Positions 1 to 8,076 of a stretch of 39,849 bases of DNA are shown here, piece by piece (within the stretch, counting starts at the first letter, position 1; the number at the start of each line of letters is the position of its first letter). Origin of the DNA: Sphingobacteriaceae bacterium UBA2059 (lineage in GTDB: Bacteria; Bacteroidota; Bacteroidia; Sphingobacteriales; Sphingobacteriaceae); assembly GCA_002332615.1 (NCBI GenBank), contig DDAL01000008.1, positions 345,039 through 384,887 on the forward strand. The letters are read 5' to 3'. The notes under the pieces were generated by a model that ran no database searches, was not told the DNA's origin, and worked only from the letters and a program-made list of their open reading frames with translations. Made by a program: the position numbers and the translations under genes.

Positions 1-1
1 T

Positions 2-640
2 TTTGATATGGATGGAGTGCTTATTGATAGCGAACCCTTCCATAAAGAAGTTGAAGAAAAGCTGTATGCCGGGCTTGGTGTATCCCTTACTCATGAAGAG
101 CAGCAACGCTTTGTGGGCATGAAGCCTAAAGATATCTGGACGTACGTTTGCCGTAATATGGAAGGCGATGTTGATGTTAATGAGCTGGTAGAAAACGAAA
201 AGCGGGCTAAATGCGATGAGATAGTTAAGCGAACTATAGTATGTATTGATGGAGTGGACGTGCTGATAAAGGACCTTAAAGAAGCGGGTTTCAACCTTTC
301 AGTTGCATCGTCGTCTCCGCACGAACTGATAGAGATCATCACGGCGCGTCTGGGTATACGCACTTATTTTGATTTTGTGGTTAGCGGGGAAGACGTAGAA
401 AACGGCAAACCTCATCCCGATATATTTTTAAAAGTAGCAGAACTGTATGGCTGTGAGCCTGTCAGCTGCCTGGTTGTCGAGGACAGTAAAAACGGAGCAA
501 AAGCGGCAAAGGCAGCCGGCATGAAATGCCTGGGTTTTCAAAACCTTAACTCGGGTAATCAGGATCTTTCCATAGCCGACAAGGTGGTAGATAGCTTTAA
601 AGGCCTGCAGGTAGAGGATATTGAGGAGCTGCTTGCTTAA
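2..640 (+). CDS. HAD-superfamily phosphatase, beta-phosphoglucomutase-like (5' end outside window)
   Basis: Haloacid dehalogenase subfamily IA hydrolase; members hydrolyse or move phosphate on small sugar phosphates in the cytoplasm. The reading frame is open to the window edge: Phe-Asp precede the first ATG (position 8) and give the motif FDMDGVLIDSEP, whose first Asp is the family nucleophile. That ATG is therefore inside motif I and the true start lies upstream of the window. Later motifs are all present: VASSSP (motif II Ser), GKPHPDIF (motif III Lys) and VVEDSKNG (acidic motif IV that binds Mg2+). The cap insert sits between motifs I and II, as in beta-phosphoglucomutase and its relatives. 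The substrate cannot be read from sequence. The stop is followed by about 210 bases without a gene, then anmK on the same strand. Confidence 0.88.
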   Translation, partial: FDMDGVLIDSEPFHKEVEEKLYAGLGVSLTHEEQQRFVGMKPKDIWTYVCRNMEGDVDVNELVENEKRAKCDEIVKRTIVCIDGVDVLIKDLKEAGFNLSVASSSPHELIEIITARLGIRTYFDFVVSGEDVENGKPHPDIFLKVAELYGCEPVSCLVVEDSKNGAKAAKAAGMKCLGFQNLNSGNQDLSIADKVVDSFKGLQVEDIEELLA

Positions 641-668
641 AAAGAACACGCAATACCAGCGAGGACCT

Positions 669-684
669 GCTGCTAGTTAGCAGC
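669..684. other. 16-base perfect palindrome after the HAD gene
   Basis: Arms of 7 bases (gctgcta / tagcagc) around a 2-base centre, 29 bases after the HAD stop codon. No T-run follows, so it is at best a weak termination or RNA-stabilising hairpin. Function unknown. Confidence 0.3.
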
Positions 685-727
685 GTTAATCTATAAACTT
701 GCAAAACAATGAACATGTATAGCCCTT

Positions 728-768
728 GTATTGTGCAGACAAAGGTTTAACCTTTGCCTGCACAATAC
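728..768. other. Long near-perfect inverted repeat upstream of anmK
   Basis: Two 20-base arms (728-747 and 749-768) are complementary apart from one A/C mismatch, around a single central base. A transcript would fold into a stem of about 18 pairs with a small loop. No T-run follows, unlike the clear terminators elsewhere in the window. It lies 88 bases after the HAD stop and 84 bases before anmK. A TATATTTA element resembling the Bacteroidota -7 box follows directly at 771-778, so it could be an operator or processed leader as well as a terminator for the HAD transcript. Confidence 0.45.
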
Positions 769-851
769 CGTATATTTATCGAACACATGTATAAGCAGCT
801 CTTGTTTTATTATTTAACAGGAGCGCAGGTAAAAAAAGGAGAGTACTACGT

Positions 852-2033
852 ATGAACAACGCTTTGCAAAGAGTATGCGCAACGGCACAAAAACCGGTGA
901 GGCGCATTATAGGTCTCATGTCTGGTACATCACTGGACGGGCTGGATATAGCTTTATGCCGCATTGAGGGAAGCGGAAGGGAAACGAGGGTGGAGCTGGA
1001 GCATTTTCATACGGCTCCGTATAGCAATATATTTAAAAGCGAGATTAAGAGCGTCTTTTCTAAAGGGACTGTTGAACTGCAAAAATTAACACTTCTTAAT
1101 GCAGAAATCGGGCGTCGGCATGCCGAAATGGTCCTTCAATTTTTAGAGGAATACCATATACCTCCGGGAGATATCGACTGCATTGCCAGTCATGGGCAAA
1201 CCGTGTATCATGCCCCTAAGCGCTTGCATGGGCTGGATGAGTACCCGAATGCCACACTGCAGATTGGCGATGGAGACCATATTGCATTTATTACGGGTAT
1301 TCCTACGCTGAGCGATTTCAGGCAGAAGCACGTTGCGGCGGGTGGAGAGGGTGCACCGCTTGCGCTGTATGGCGACTGTATTCTGTTTTCTTCGCCTTTG
1401 GAAAATAGGGTTTTATTAAATATTGGCGGCATTTCAAATTTTACCTATCTGCCGGCTACTGCAAGTGATGAAATGATCATCTGTTCTGATGTTGGACCCG
1501 GTAATACGCTTATCGACGCTGTGTGCCGTATGCATTTTAACAGGCACTTTGATCATTGTGGCGAGCTTGCCTCCAGCGGCGAGGTAAATATGCTGCTTCT
1601 GGATGCCCTGCTGTCGCACGCTTTCTTTAAAGAAAAGGTTCCTAAGACAACCGGTCCTGAGCTTTTTAATATAGCTTATATAAAGCAGGCAGAACTTCTT
1701 GCCGGCATAAAAGATATCAGTGCGGTTGATACGCTTGCCACTGTAACGCGCCTTACAGCCATCGCAATAGCGCAGGGTTTGAAAAAAGCCCTGGATAGCA
1801 GGCAATTTTCACTTTATGTAAGCGGTGGCGGCTGCCATAATACGTTCCTTATAGACCAGATAAGGGAACTGTTGCCGCAGCACAGTGTAGAGCTTACCGA
1901 AAAGCTGGGTGTTAACCCCGATGCAAAGGAAGCCATACTGTTTGCCCTGCTGGCCAACGAAACTTTATGTGGCTCGGCCATATATACAGGCGGCGGACCG
2001 CAGGTAATGATGGGCAAGCTGAGTTTGCCTTAA
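852..2033 (+). CDS. anmK: Anhydro-N-acetylmuramic acid kinase (AnmK family)
   Basis: Cytoplasmic sugar kinase of peptidoglycan recycling: it opens and phosphorylates 1,6-anhydro-MurNAc to MurNAc-6-phosphate with ATP. The phosphate-binding motif GLMSGTSLDG is at residues 21-30. The block DFRQKHVAAGGEGAPL follows near residue 155, then NIGGISNFTYLP. SDVGPGN carries D213, which aligns with the Asp proposed as general base in AnmK structures. YVSGGGCHN and GVNPDAKEAILFALLAN are the C-terminal nucleotide-binding segments. The 393 residues are slightly longer than proteobacterial AnmK (about 370), partly from a 17-residue N-terminal extension. The start is supported by AAAGGAG 10-15 bases before the ATG. 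The block DFRQKH has His where E. coli AnmK has Asp (DFRRRD); I take this as lineage variation. No murQ or other recycling gene is adjacent. Confidence 0.92.
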   Translation: MNNALQRVCATAQKPVRRIIGLMSGTSLDGLDIALCRIEGSGRETRVELEHFHTAPYSNIFKSEIKSVFSKGTVELQKLTLLNAEIGRRHAEMVLQFLEEYHIPPGDIDCIASHGQTVYHAPKRLHGLDEYPNATLQIGDGDHIAFITGIPTLSDFRQKHVAAGGEGAPLALYGDCILFSSPLENRVLLNIGGISNFTYLPATASDEMIICSDVGPGNTLIDAVCRMHFNRHFDHCGELASSGEVNMLLLDALLSHAFFKEKVPKTTGPELFNIAYIKQAELLAGIKDISAVDTLATVTRLTAIAIAQGLKKALDSRQFSLYVSGGGCHNTFLIDQIRELLPQHSVELTEKLGVNPDAKEAILFALLANETLCGSAIYTGGGPQVMMGKLSLP

Positions 2034-2068
2034 AAAAAGGAGCCGCACCAATAATAGGATGCGGCTCC
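2032..2068 (-). terminator. Intrinsic terminator between anmK and the outer-membrane barrel gene
   Basis: Nine-base stem (2039-2047 with 2060-2068, ggagccgca / tgcggctcc) with a further CC/GG pairing inside. On the minus strand it is followed directly by seven T (2032-2038), a strong terminator for the minus-strand barrel gene ending at 2093. It begins at the anmK stop codon, so it probably also ends anmK transcription. Confidence 0.75.
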
Positions 2069-2092
2069 ATATAAAACAACCACCAAAACTTC

Positions 2093-2710
2093 TTAGAGCA
2101 GTTTATACCCAAGGCTTATATGCCACAGGTTTTGCTTTTGATCGTATTTGTCTGTTTTGTTAATATTGCTTACGCCAACTTCGTAACGCAGGTCGATAGC
2201 CAGTTTACTTATATCGACCCCGGCGCCAAGCTGTATGCCTACGGCGTTGCTTTTATAATTCTTTATATCACGAATGTCTGTATACGCGTTGCTTATCTTA
2301 TCTTTAAGCTTTACATCATCACTTAGCTTAAACGAAACTACCGGACCGGCCATAACGCGTGCGTTTACCGGACCGAGGCCTACTTTGGTTCCCAGAAGTA
2401 TAGGTAAATCCAGTGTGGTTAAGGACACTTTTACATCCTCATTGATGCCTTCGTTGTCAATATTGTATTTACCGCCTTTGCCTGCTACATACAGTTCGGG
2501 TTGAACATATAGCCCTGCGCCTCCAAGCCGCGCCCATACGCCAAACTGGTATCCAAGTCTGTTTTCTTCGCTAAATGTATCGGCTTTGTCCTTTAGTTTT
2601 AGCTTTGCAACGTTCATGCCTGCTTTCAGCCCCAGATCAAAGGAAGGAAGCTGTGCAAATGCAGAGCCGGTGAATGCAAACAGTAAGCTTAGTAAAAGTA
2701 ATTTCTTCAT
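2093..2710 (-). CDS. Outer-membrane beta-barrel protein (PorT/OMP_b-brl_2-like)
   Basis: Predicted small outer-membrane barrel of about 205 residues. I place the start at the ATG at 2710, where MKKLLLLSLLFAFTGSAFAQ is a clean signal peptide ending in AFA-Q; the frame is open for 29 more codons upstream but that extension would bury the signal. The mature protein starts LPSFDLGLKAGMNVAKLK, typical of Bacteroidota barrels, then alternates short amphipathic strands and charged loops (GYQFGVWARLGGAGLYVQPELYV, GPVNARVMAGPVVSFKL, AVGIQLGAGVDISKLAIDLRYEVGV). It ends in HISLGYKLL, a plausible barrel-closing strand. Function is unknown; family members are often immunogenic or structural. It is divergent from the CsbD-like gene and has its own terminator. 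The A/T-rich stretch before the ATG has no good Shine-Dalgarno. Confidence 0.8.
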   Translation of the reverse strand: MKKLLLLSLLFAFTGSAFAQLPSFDLGLKAGMNVAKLKLKDKADTFSEENRLGYQFGVWARLGGAGLYVQPELYVAGKGGKYNIDNEGINEDVKVSLTTLDLPILLGTKVGLGPVNARVMAGPVVSFKLSDDVKLKDKISNAYTDIRDIKNYKSNAVGIQLGAGVDISKLAIDLRYEVGVSNINKTDKYDQKQNLWHISLGYKLL

Positions 2711-2738
2711 AACTATCTCTTTAATTAAAATGATAACA

Positions 2739-2769
2739 CAAACATTAAACAAATGTTGTATACTACAAA
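2739..2769 (-). promoter_or_regulatory. Candidate Bacteroidota-type promoter for the barrel gene
   Basis: Read on the minus strand: TTTG (2769-2766), 18 bases, then TAATGTTTG (2747-2739). This is close to the TTTG...TAnnTTTG consensus of the phylum, with one extra base in the -7 box. A start site near 2732 would leave a leader of about 20 bases before the ATG at 2710. Pattern match only. Confidence 0.35.
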
Positions 2770-2781
2770 GATTGTGAACCG

Positions 2782-2812
2782 TTTTTTTTAAAGGCACAAA
2801 AATATACTTTTG
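2782..2812 (+). promoter_or_regulatory. Candidate Bacteroidota-type promoter for the CsbD-like gene
   Basis: TACTTTTG at 2805-2812 matches TAnnTTTG exactly, and a T-run at 2782-2785 sits 19 bases upstream in place of the -33 TTTG. The ATG of the CsbD-like gene is 15 bases after the -7 box, so the leader would be very short. It is divergent from the candidate barrel promoter in the same 116-base gap. Pattern match only. Confidence 0.4.
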
Positions 2813-2826
2813 TAATAAAAAGAATT

Positions 2827-3042
2827 ATGGCAGAGATTAGCATTAGCAGCAACGAGTGGGAAAGGCTTAAGTTAAAGGTGAGAAGAAAGTACAGAGAGCT
2901 ATCTGACGAAGACCTGGCTTATACACCCGGCCAGGAGGAAGAGCTTATACAGCGCCTGATGTCGCGTTTAAAACGGAGTCGTGAATATGTAGTGTTTACA
3001 CTTTCCAAGGGCCTGGCTAATATTGACTCAAATCGTCTTTGA
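2827..3042 (+). CDS. CsbD-like general stress protein
   Basis: Small soluble protein of 71 residues. The core from residue 10 (WERLKLKVRRKYRELSDED) through GQEEELIQRLMSRLKRSREYV follows the CsbD pattern: Trp, a basic Lys/Arg-Lys-Tyr turn, an L-D/E-D-D segment, then an amphipathic helix. CsbD proteins are abundant under general stress in many bacteria; their molecular role is not known. The usual first segment (short MNxxxxxGxW) is replaced by MAEISISSNEW, so this is a divergent member. It has an apparent promoter of its own and a hairpin with a T-run 50 bases after the stop, suggesting a single-gene transcript. Confidence 0.7.
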   Translation: MAEISISSNEWERLKLKVRRKYRELSDEDLAYTPGQEEELIQRLMSRLKRSREYVVFTLSKGLANIDSNRL

Positions 3043-3091
3043 TAAGGATTTTTCTGTGTGTGCATTAAATGCCCGCAGTGCGTAATTGTTA

Positions 3092-3118
3092 AGCTGCTTC
3101 ACTGGCAGCTCTTTTTTT
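3092..3118 (+). terminator. Intrinsic terminator after the CsbD-like gene
   Basis: Six-base stem agctgc / gcagct (3092-3097 and 3105-3110) with a 7-base loop, followed by C and seven T (3112-3118). It lies only 28 bases before the ctpA start codon, so it separates the two genes or acts as an attenuator for ctpA. Confidence 0.65.
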
Positions 3119-3146
3119 ATACCAATACCAGCCCTGGCGTGTGTGT

Positions 3147-4841
3147 ATGCTTAAACCAATAAAACAAACCCGCAAACTAATAGTGCTTACGCTAAGTGTA
3201 ACAGCACTTTCTTTGCTGGTGGCTTTTAAAGACGCCTTTTTTGATGCGTCTAAGAATCTTGAACTATTTGCTTCTGTCTATAAAGAGATCCACTTGCGCT
3301 ATGTAGATCCGGTAAATTCGGAAAAGCTTATTAAAAAAGGTATTGATGCCATGCTGCAGGAACTGGACCCCTATACGGAGTTTGTGCCCGAGAGCGAAAT
3401 GGAGGATTATAAACGCAAGTATGTCAATAACGAATATGGGGGCATTGGTACTGTAATAAAGCCCATTGATAACCGGTTTTTTGTGTATGAGGTAATTGAG
3501 GGCTTTCCGGCTGATAAAGCAGGATTACTGCCGGGCGACGAGGTGCTGAAGATTGATTCGCTTAACCTTGCCGGGCAGGAATATACTAAGGTGAGCACCT
3601 TGTTACGCGGTCTTAAAAATACGCGCGTTAATGTGTTAATTAAGCGCGGTACGCAGGAGCTTCAAAAAACCATCACCCGTCAGGACATTAAAATAAACGA
3701 TGTGAGTTATTATGGAATGCTGGACAATGGCATTGCCTATATTAAGCTTGACCGTTTTTTAAGCAATTCGGCAGCCGAAGTGCGCAATGCTTTGGTTGCG
3801 CTGCAAAAGCAAAAGCCTCGCAGTCTTGTGCTGGACCTCCGTTCTAACGGTGGAGGCATTGTGCAGCAGGCTGTAAAGATAACGGGCCTTTTTTTAAAGA
3901 AAGGAAGTGTAGTTGTAACTCAGAAAGGCCGCTCGGGTCAGGATTCTTACATTTATCGCACGGCTGAACAGCCGATTGCCCCGCAGCTGCCGCTGGTGGT
4001 ACTCATAAACGAGCAGTCGGCTTCGGCCTCGGAAATAGTAGCCGGCGCACTGCAGGATATGGACCGTGCCGTAATTATTGGCAGGCAGAGTTTTGGCAAG
4101 GGCCTGGTGCAGCAATCCTTCAATTTGCCTTATAACAGTCTGGTAAAAATTACAACTGCTAAGTATTATACTCCTTCGGGCAGGTGCTTACAGGCGCTTG
4201 ATTATAGCCATCGCGGCGATGATAATGCTCCGGGCCGTATGCCCGATTCGCTGCTTAAAGAGTACCGGACGGACAAAGGAAGGCTGGTTTACAATGGCCG
4301 TGGCGTGTACCCCGATGTGGTTGTTAACAGTGAAATGCTGAGCCCTGTTGCTCGTAAGCTTGTGCTGGATAACTTTATATTTCAGTATGCTACCACGTAC
4401 TATTCGGGGCATCCCTCTATTGGCGGGGCTAAGAGCTTTAGCCTGGACGCTGCCGGATATCAGGCTTTTGTGAATTACATGCAGGGCAAGGATTATACCT
4501 ACGATACCCCTGCCGAGGTATTGCTTGGCCGTCTTAAAGAAGAAGCGCAAAAGGAAAAGAAGTTCGATGCTATGAAAGCTGAGTATGAAGCTCTAAAGGC
4601 TAGGGTTTCCGGGAGTAAGCAAAAAGATTTTGCTATTCATAAGGAAGAAATTAAACGTATTCTCGAATCGGAAATAGTATCACGCTATCATTATCAAAAA
4701 GGCCGTATAGAGCATAGCTTTCAATATGACCCCTTTGTAAAGGCCGCCCGCAGTGTACTTGGCAGTCACGGCGGGCTGAACGCGATACTGACCGGAAGCG
4801 GGGTATACAAAACAATTGGTAAACCTGTGGCTGCCAAATAA
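3147..4841 (+). CDS. S41-family C-terminal processing protease (CtpA/Prc type)
   Basis: Periplasmic serine protease that trims C-terminal tails of envelope proteins. I start at the ATG at 3147 (a GTG two codons upstream is also possible). Residues 8-28 form an uncleaved signal or membrane anchor (TRKLIVLTLSVTALSLLVAF). A PDZ domain follows at about 95-170 (GGIGTVIKP ... GFPADKAGLLPGDEVLKID). The S41 catalytic domain includes IAYIKLDRF, LVLDLRSNGGG, the nucleophile segment NEQSASASEIVAGAL (candidate Ser at 295) and GRQSFGKGLVQ with the partner Lys at 318. About 220 residues follow the catalytic core, a tail common in Bacteroidota tail-specific proteases and of unknown role. The 564-residue length is typical of that subgroup. 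A terminator hairpin lies just upstream, and no clear promoter fits between it and the start. Confidence 0.92.
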   Translation: MLKPIKQTRKLIVLTLSVTALSLLVAFKDAFFDASKNLELFASVYKEIHLRYVDPVNSEKLIKKGIDAMLQELDPYTEFVPESEMEDYKRKYVNNEYGGIGTVIKPIDNRFFVYEVIEGFPADKAGLLPGDEVLKIDSLNLAGQEYTKVSTLLRGLKNTRVNVLIKRGTQELQKTITRQDIKINDVSYYGMLDNGIAYIKLDRFLSNSAAEVRNALVALQKQKPRSLVLDLRSNGGGIVQQAVKITGLFLKKGSVVVTQKGRSGQDSYIYRTAEQPIAPQLPLVVLINEQSASASEIVAGALQDMDRAVIIGRQSFGKGLVQQSFNLPYNSLVKITTAKYYTPSGRCLQALDYSHRGDDNAPGRMPDSLLKEYRTDKGRLVYNGRGVYPDVVVNSEMLSPVARKLVLDNFIFQYATTYYSGHPSIGGAKSFSLDAAGYQAFVNYMQGKDYTYDTPAEVLLGRLKEEAQKEKKFDAMKAEYEALKARVSGSKQKDFAIHKEEIKRILESEIVSRYHYQKGRIEHSFQYDPFVKAARSVLGSHGGLNAILTGSGVYKTIGKPVAAK

Positions 4842-5040
4842 CGGTTGGCTCGTCGTCTTTTTTATGAGATTTTTTAAAACCTGCCCTTTGTTTAAGCATT
4901 TGTTGTGAACTAAGCCGTATTTTTAACCTGCTGTTGCCGCACTTGCCCGGTTGGTTTGACCTTCAAATTCATACACTCCAATGGGGCTAAGTAACAAGTA
5001 GTACAGGCATGCATCAAACTATACATAACACTTATAAGAA

Positions 5041-7881
5041 ATGATTACAAAACGGTATTCTTTAATTTATTTCGCTCTGGCACTTTTTTGCCTGGGTAAC
5101 CCGGCAGCAGCACAGCGTGTTCCGGCGGCCAAGGTTAAAAAAACAGTAACAGCGGATAAAATACCCCTGGATGAGGCTGTAAAAACAGGCAGGCTGGCCA
5201 ATGGCTTTACATATTACATCCGTAAAAACTCCGAACCTAAAAATCGGGTGCAGTTATACCTGGCTGTTAAAACCGGCTCTATACTGGAAACCGACAAGCA
5301 GCAAGGCCTGGCTCACTTTATGGAGCATATGAGCTTTAACGGTACTAAAAACTATCCAAAGAACGAACTTATAAGCTATCTTCAGAAAGCAGGTGTACGC
5401 TTTGGCGCCGACCTGAATGCATATACCAGCTTTGATGAAACGGTATATCAGCTGCCAATACCAAGTAATGACCCTGAGGTTTTGAAAAATGGCCTGCAGA
5501 TTATGCGCGACTGGGCGCAGGATGCCTTGCTGGAGGCTGACGAAATTGATAAGGAACGGGGTATTATACTGGAAGAAAAGCGCCTGGGCAAAGGTTCGCA
5601 GGAACGCATGCAAAACAAGTATCTGCCCGTATTGTTCAACGGTTCCAGATATGCGCAAAGACTGCCTATAGGTACTGATGAAGTGCTTAAGACGTTTAAG
5701 CATGAAGAAATAAAGCAGTTTTACAAGGACTGGTATCGCCCGGATCTGCAGGCATTGATTGTGGTGGGAGATATTGATGCGGCTGCGATGGAAAAAGAAA
5801 TTAAAGCCCGCTTCTCTGATCTTAAAAGTCCGGCTAAGCCGCTTCCCCGGGTGAAGTATTCAATTCCTTTGCTTAATAAGAACCAGTTTATTGCCGTGAC
5901 AGATAAGGAAATGCCTGTTACTGTGATGCAGGTTCTTATTAAGCATCCTGAATCTAAGCTTGAAACGGCCAGTGATATGCGTTTGCATATGGTTAAAAGC
6001 TTGTATAACTCCATGATGGGCGAGCGCCTGAGCGATTTAAAGAAGCAGGCTAATCCTCCGTTTTTACAGGCCGGTAGCGGCATCGAAGGATTTCTGGCAG
6101 GGCTTGATGCTGCCACTTCGGTATTTGTTGCCAAGCCGGGTGAAATTGAGCGGGGATTTAAGGCCTTGTACACAGAATTGGAGCGGGCTCGTAAATTTGG
6201 CTTTACTGCCTCGGAGCTGGAGCGTGCAAAGCGCAGCTACCTTTCGTCTATGGAGTCGGCTTACAATGAAAGGGGTAAAACTTCGTCCGAAAGATACGTT
6301 CGTGAGTATCTTGAGCACTTTTTAAAAGGAACAGCAAGCCCCGGCATTGCCTATGAGTACGAATATGCAAAAGCTACCGTTCCTTCTATTGCTCTGAAAG
6401 ATATTGACATGCTGATGAAGAAATACCTTACCGAGGTAAACCGTGATATCATTATTATGGCGCCCGACAAGGATGCGGCATCTTTGCCTAAAGAGGCTAC
6501 AGTTAATTTGTGGATAAGCCAGGTAAAACAGCAAAAGCTGGATGCGTATGTAGATGCCGTATCCGACAAGCCGCTTATGGCCCAAAAGCCTGCGCCGGGT
6601 AAGGTGGTAGCGGAAAAGAGGGAAGATAAGATAGGGCTTACCGAGCTTACGCTGAGTAATGGCGCCAGAGTGCTGCTTAAAGCTACCGACTTTAAGAATG
6701 ATGAGATCATGATGCGTGCCTTTAGTCCGGGAGGCTCTTCTTTATATCCTGATGCTGATTATGAGTCGGCTTCGAATGCGGATGATATAGTGAGCAGAGG
6801 GGGCCTGGGCGAGTTTGATTCTAAGCAGCTGCCTAAGATGCTGGCCGATAAGCGAGTGAGTGTAACTCCCTATATTGGCGAGCGGTCTGAAGGTATAAGC
6901 ATGTACTCGGCTCCGAAGGATCTTGAAACTGCTTTGCAGCTGGTTAATCTTTACTTTACACAGCCCAGGAAAGATAAGGAGCTGTTTGATGCTTTTGTGC
7001 AGCAACAAAAGGCTGTACTGCAAAACCGGGGTAATGATCCTAACAGTGTGTTTTCGGATACAATTACAGCCGTATTGGGTGCTTATAATATTCGCAGGAC
7101 CGGGCCCTCTGTCGAAAAGATTGAGCGCATAGATCTTGACCGCGCTTTTGCTATTTACAAAGAACGCTTTGCTGATGCGAGCGACTTTACTTTTACCTTT
7201 GTGGGCAACTTTGACGAACAGAAAATTCGTCCTTTGATTGAGCAGTATATCGGTTCGCTTCCTTCTTTGAAGCGCAATGAAAAGGCTGCAGATCTGGGTA
7301 TAAGCGTACCGAGGGGAAAGTTAAAAAAAGTGGTAAAAAAGGGACAGGAAGATAAAGCAACGGTTAGAATGGTCTTTACCGGCGATTATGTATACAACCG
7401 CGAAAACAATAACCAGATTGATGCCTTGGGCGAAATTCTTCAATTTAAACTAACCGAGCGTTTGCGCGAAGAAGAAAGCGGCGTTTATAGTCCGGGTGTG
7501 AGGGCAGGCTATACCAAGCTGCCCAGGAATAAGTATACCTTTACAGTTGCTTTCGGTTGCTCTCCGGCTAACGTGGATAAACTTATCAACGCTACATTTG
7601 ATGAGATAAACAAGCTTAAAACGGCCGGGCCCTCAACTGTAGATATCGGAAAGTTTCTGGCTGAAGAGAGACTTACAACCGAAACTCAGCTTAAGCAAAA
7701 TGGCTTCTGGCTTAACTACGTGAGTGGCCAGTATGAGCAGAACGAAAGTGCGCTGGAGGTTTTGAGCTATCTGGAGTCTTTAAAGAAGCTTAACGCCGCT
7801 GGTCTTAAACAAGCCACCACTAAGTATTTGAGTGGCGATGATGTGATTACCTTTATACTGCTTCCCGAAACGGTTAAGTAA
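5041..7881 (+). CDS. M16-family (pitrilysin-like) zinc metalloprotease, secreted
   Basis: Envelope zinc peptidase of 946 residues made of two tandem M16 modules. A signal peptide covers residues 1-24 (hydrophobic FALALFCLG, cleavage after AAA in NPAAAQ). The inverted zinc motif H92-F-M-E95-H96 lies in AHFMEHMSFNG, and E172 in DKERGIILEE is 75 residues later, the usual spacing of the third ligand. The second active-type half carries the R/Y motif region further on; the C-terminal module (from about residue 535, LTLSNGARVLL) repeats the fold without a zinc motif, as expected for the inactive half. The length matches Bacteroidota one-chain M16 enzymes (about 930-950). It stands alone between ctpA (200 bases upstream) and a very strong terminator. 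Substrates are probably short peptides in the periplasm; this is inferred from the family. Confidence 0.92.
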   Translation: MITKRYSLIYFALALFCLGNPAAAQRVPAAKVKKTVTADKIPLDEAVKTGRLANGFTYYIRKNSEPKNRVQLYLAVKTGSILETDKQQGLAHFMEHMSFNGTKNYPKNELISYLQKAGVRFGADLNAYTSFDETVYQLPIPSNDPEVLKNGLQIMRDWAQDALLEADEIDKERGIILEEKRLGKGSQERMQNKYLPVLFNGSRYAQRLPIGTDEVLKTFKHEEIKQFYKDWYRPDLQALIVVGDIDAAAMEKEIKARFSDLKSPAKPLPRVKYSIPLLNKNQFIAVTDKEMPVTVMQVLIKHPESKLETASDMRLHMVKSLYNSMMGERLSDLKKQANPPFLQAGSGIEGFLAGLDAATSVFVAKPGEIERGFKALYTELERARKFGFTASELERAKRSYLSSMESAYNERGKTSSERYVREYLEHFLKGTASPGIAYEYEYAKATVPSIALKDIDMLMKKYLTEVNRDIIIMAPDKDAASLPKEATVNLWISQVKQQKLDAYVDAVSDKPLMAQKPAPGKVVAEKREDKIGLTELTLSNGARVLLKATDFKNDEIMMRAFSPGGSSLYPDADYESASNADDIVSRGGLGEFDSKQLPKMLADKRVSVTPYIGERSEGISMYSAPKDLETALQLVNLYFTQPRKDKELFDAFVQQQKAVLQNRGNDPNSVFSDTITAVLGAYNIRRTGPSVEKIERIDLDRAFAIYKERFADASDFTFTFVGNFDEQKIRPLIEQYIGSLPSLKRNEKAADLGISVPRGKLKKVVKKGQEDKATVRMVFTGDYVYNRENNNQIDALGEILQFKLTERLREEESGVYSPGVRAGYTKLPRNKYTFTVAFGCSPANVDKLINATFDEINKLKTAGPSTVDIGKFLAEERLTTETQLKQNGFWLNYVSGQYEQNESALEVLSYLESLKKLNAAGLKQATTKYLSGDDVITFILLPETVK

Positions 7882-7895
7882 GGGCATAACGCCTG

Positions 7896-7947
7896 CCAAA
7901 ACAAAGAGGGCGCCTTATGGTAACATAAGGCGCCCTCTTTGTTTTGG
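7896..7947. terminator. Strong hairpin terminator after the M16 protease
   Basis: Perfect 24-base arms (7896-7919 and 7924-7947) around the tetraloop GTAA. The stem has a GC core (gggcgcc) and outer A/T pairs that end in a T-rich arm. It begins 14 bases after the M16 stop and is symmetrical enough to act in both directions. Confidence 0.85.
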
Positions 7948-7981
7948 CCTTGGGCACTGGCGGCCTACACTTCTTTTAATT

Positions 7982-8005
7982 AAAAGGGCGCCGGATCGCT
8001 CGGCG
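7982..8005 (-). terminator. Possible weak terminator after the GHL10 gene
   Basis: Five-base GC stem (cgccg 7989-7993, cggcg 8001-8005), followed on the minus strand by CCC and four T. It lies about 70 bases past the minus-strand stop. Weak; the strong hairpin at 7896-7947 may do the work instead. Confidence 0.3.
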
Positions 8006-8076
8006 GCAAAAAAAGGTGAAATGTTTAAATCCTGGTGCCAGCTAAGACATTCCTGTCTGCCGGGCGGATAGTTGCT

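Noticed and set aside
1332..1380. Missing catalytic Asp in anmK (His in DFRQKH)
   Set aside because: The Asp proposed as base in AnmK structures aligns with SDVGPGN, which is intact, so I do not call the enzyme inactive.
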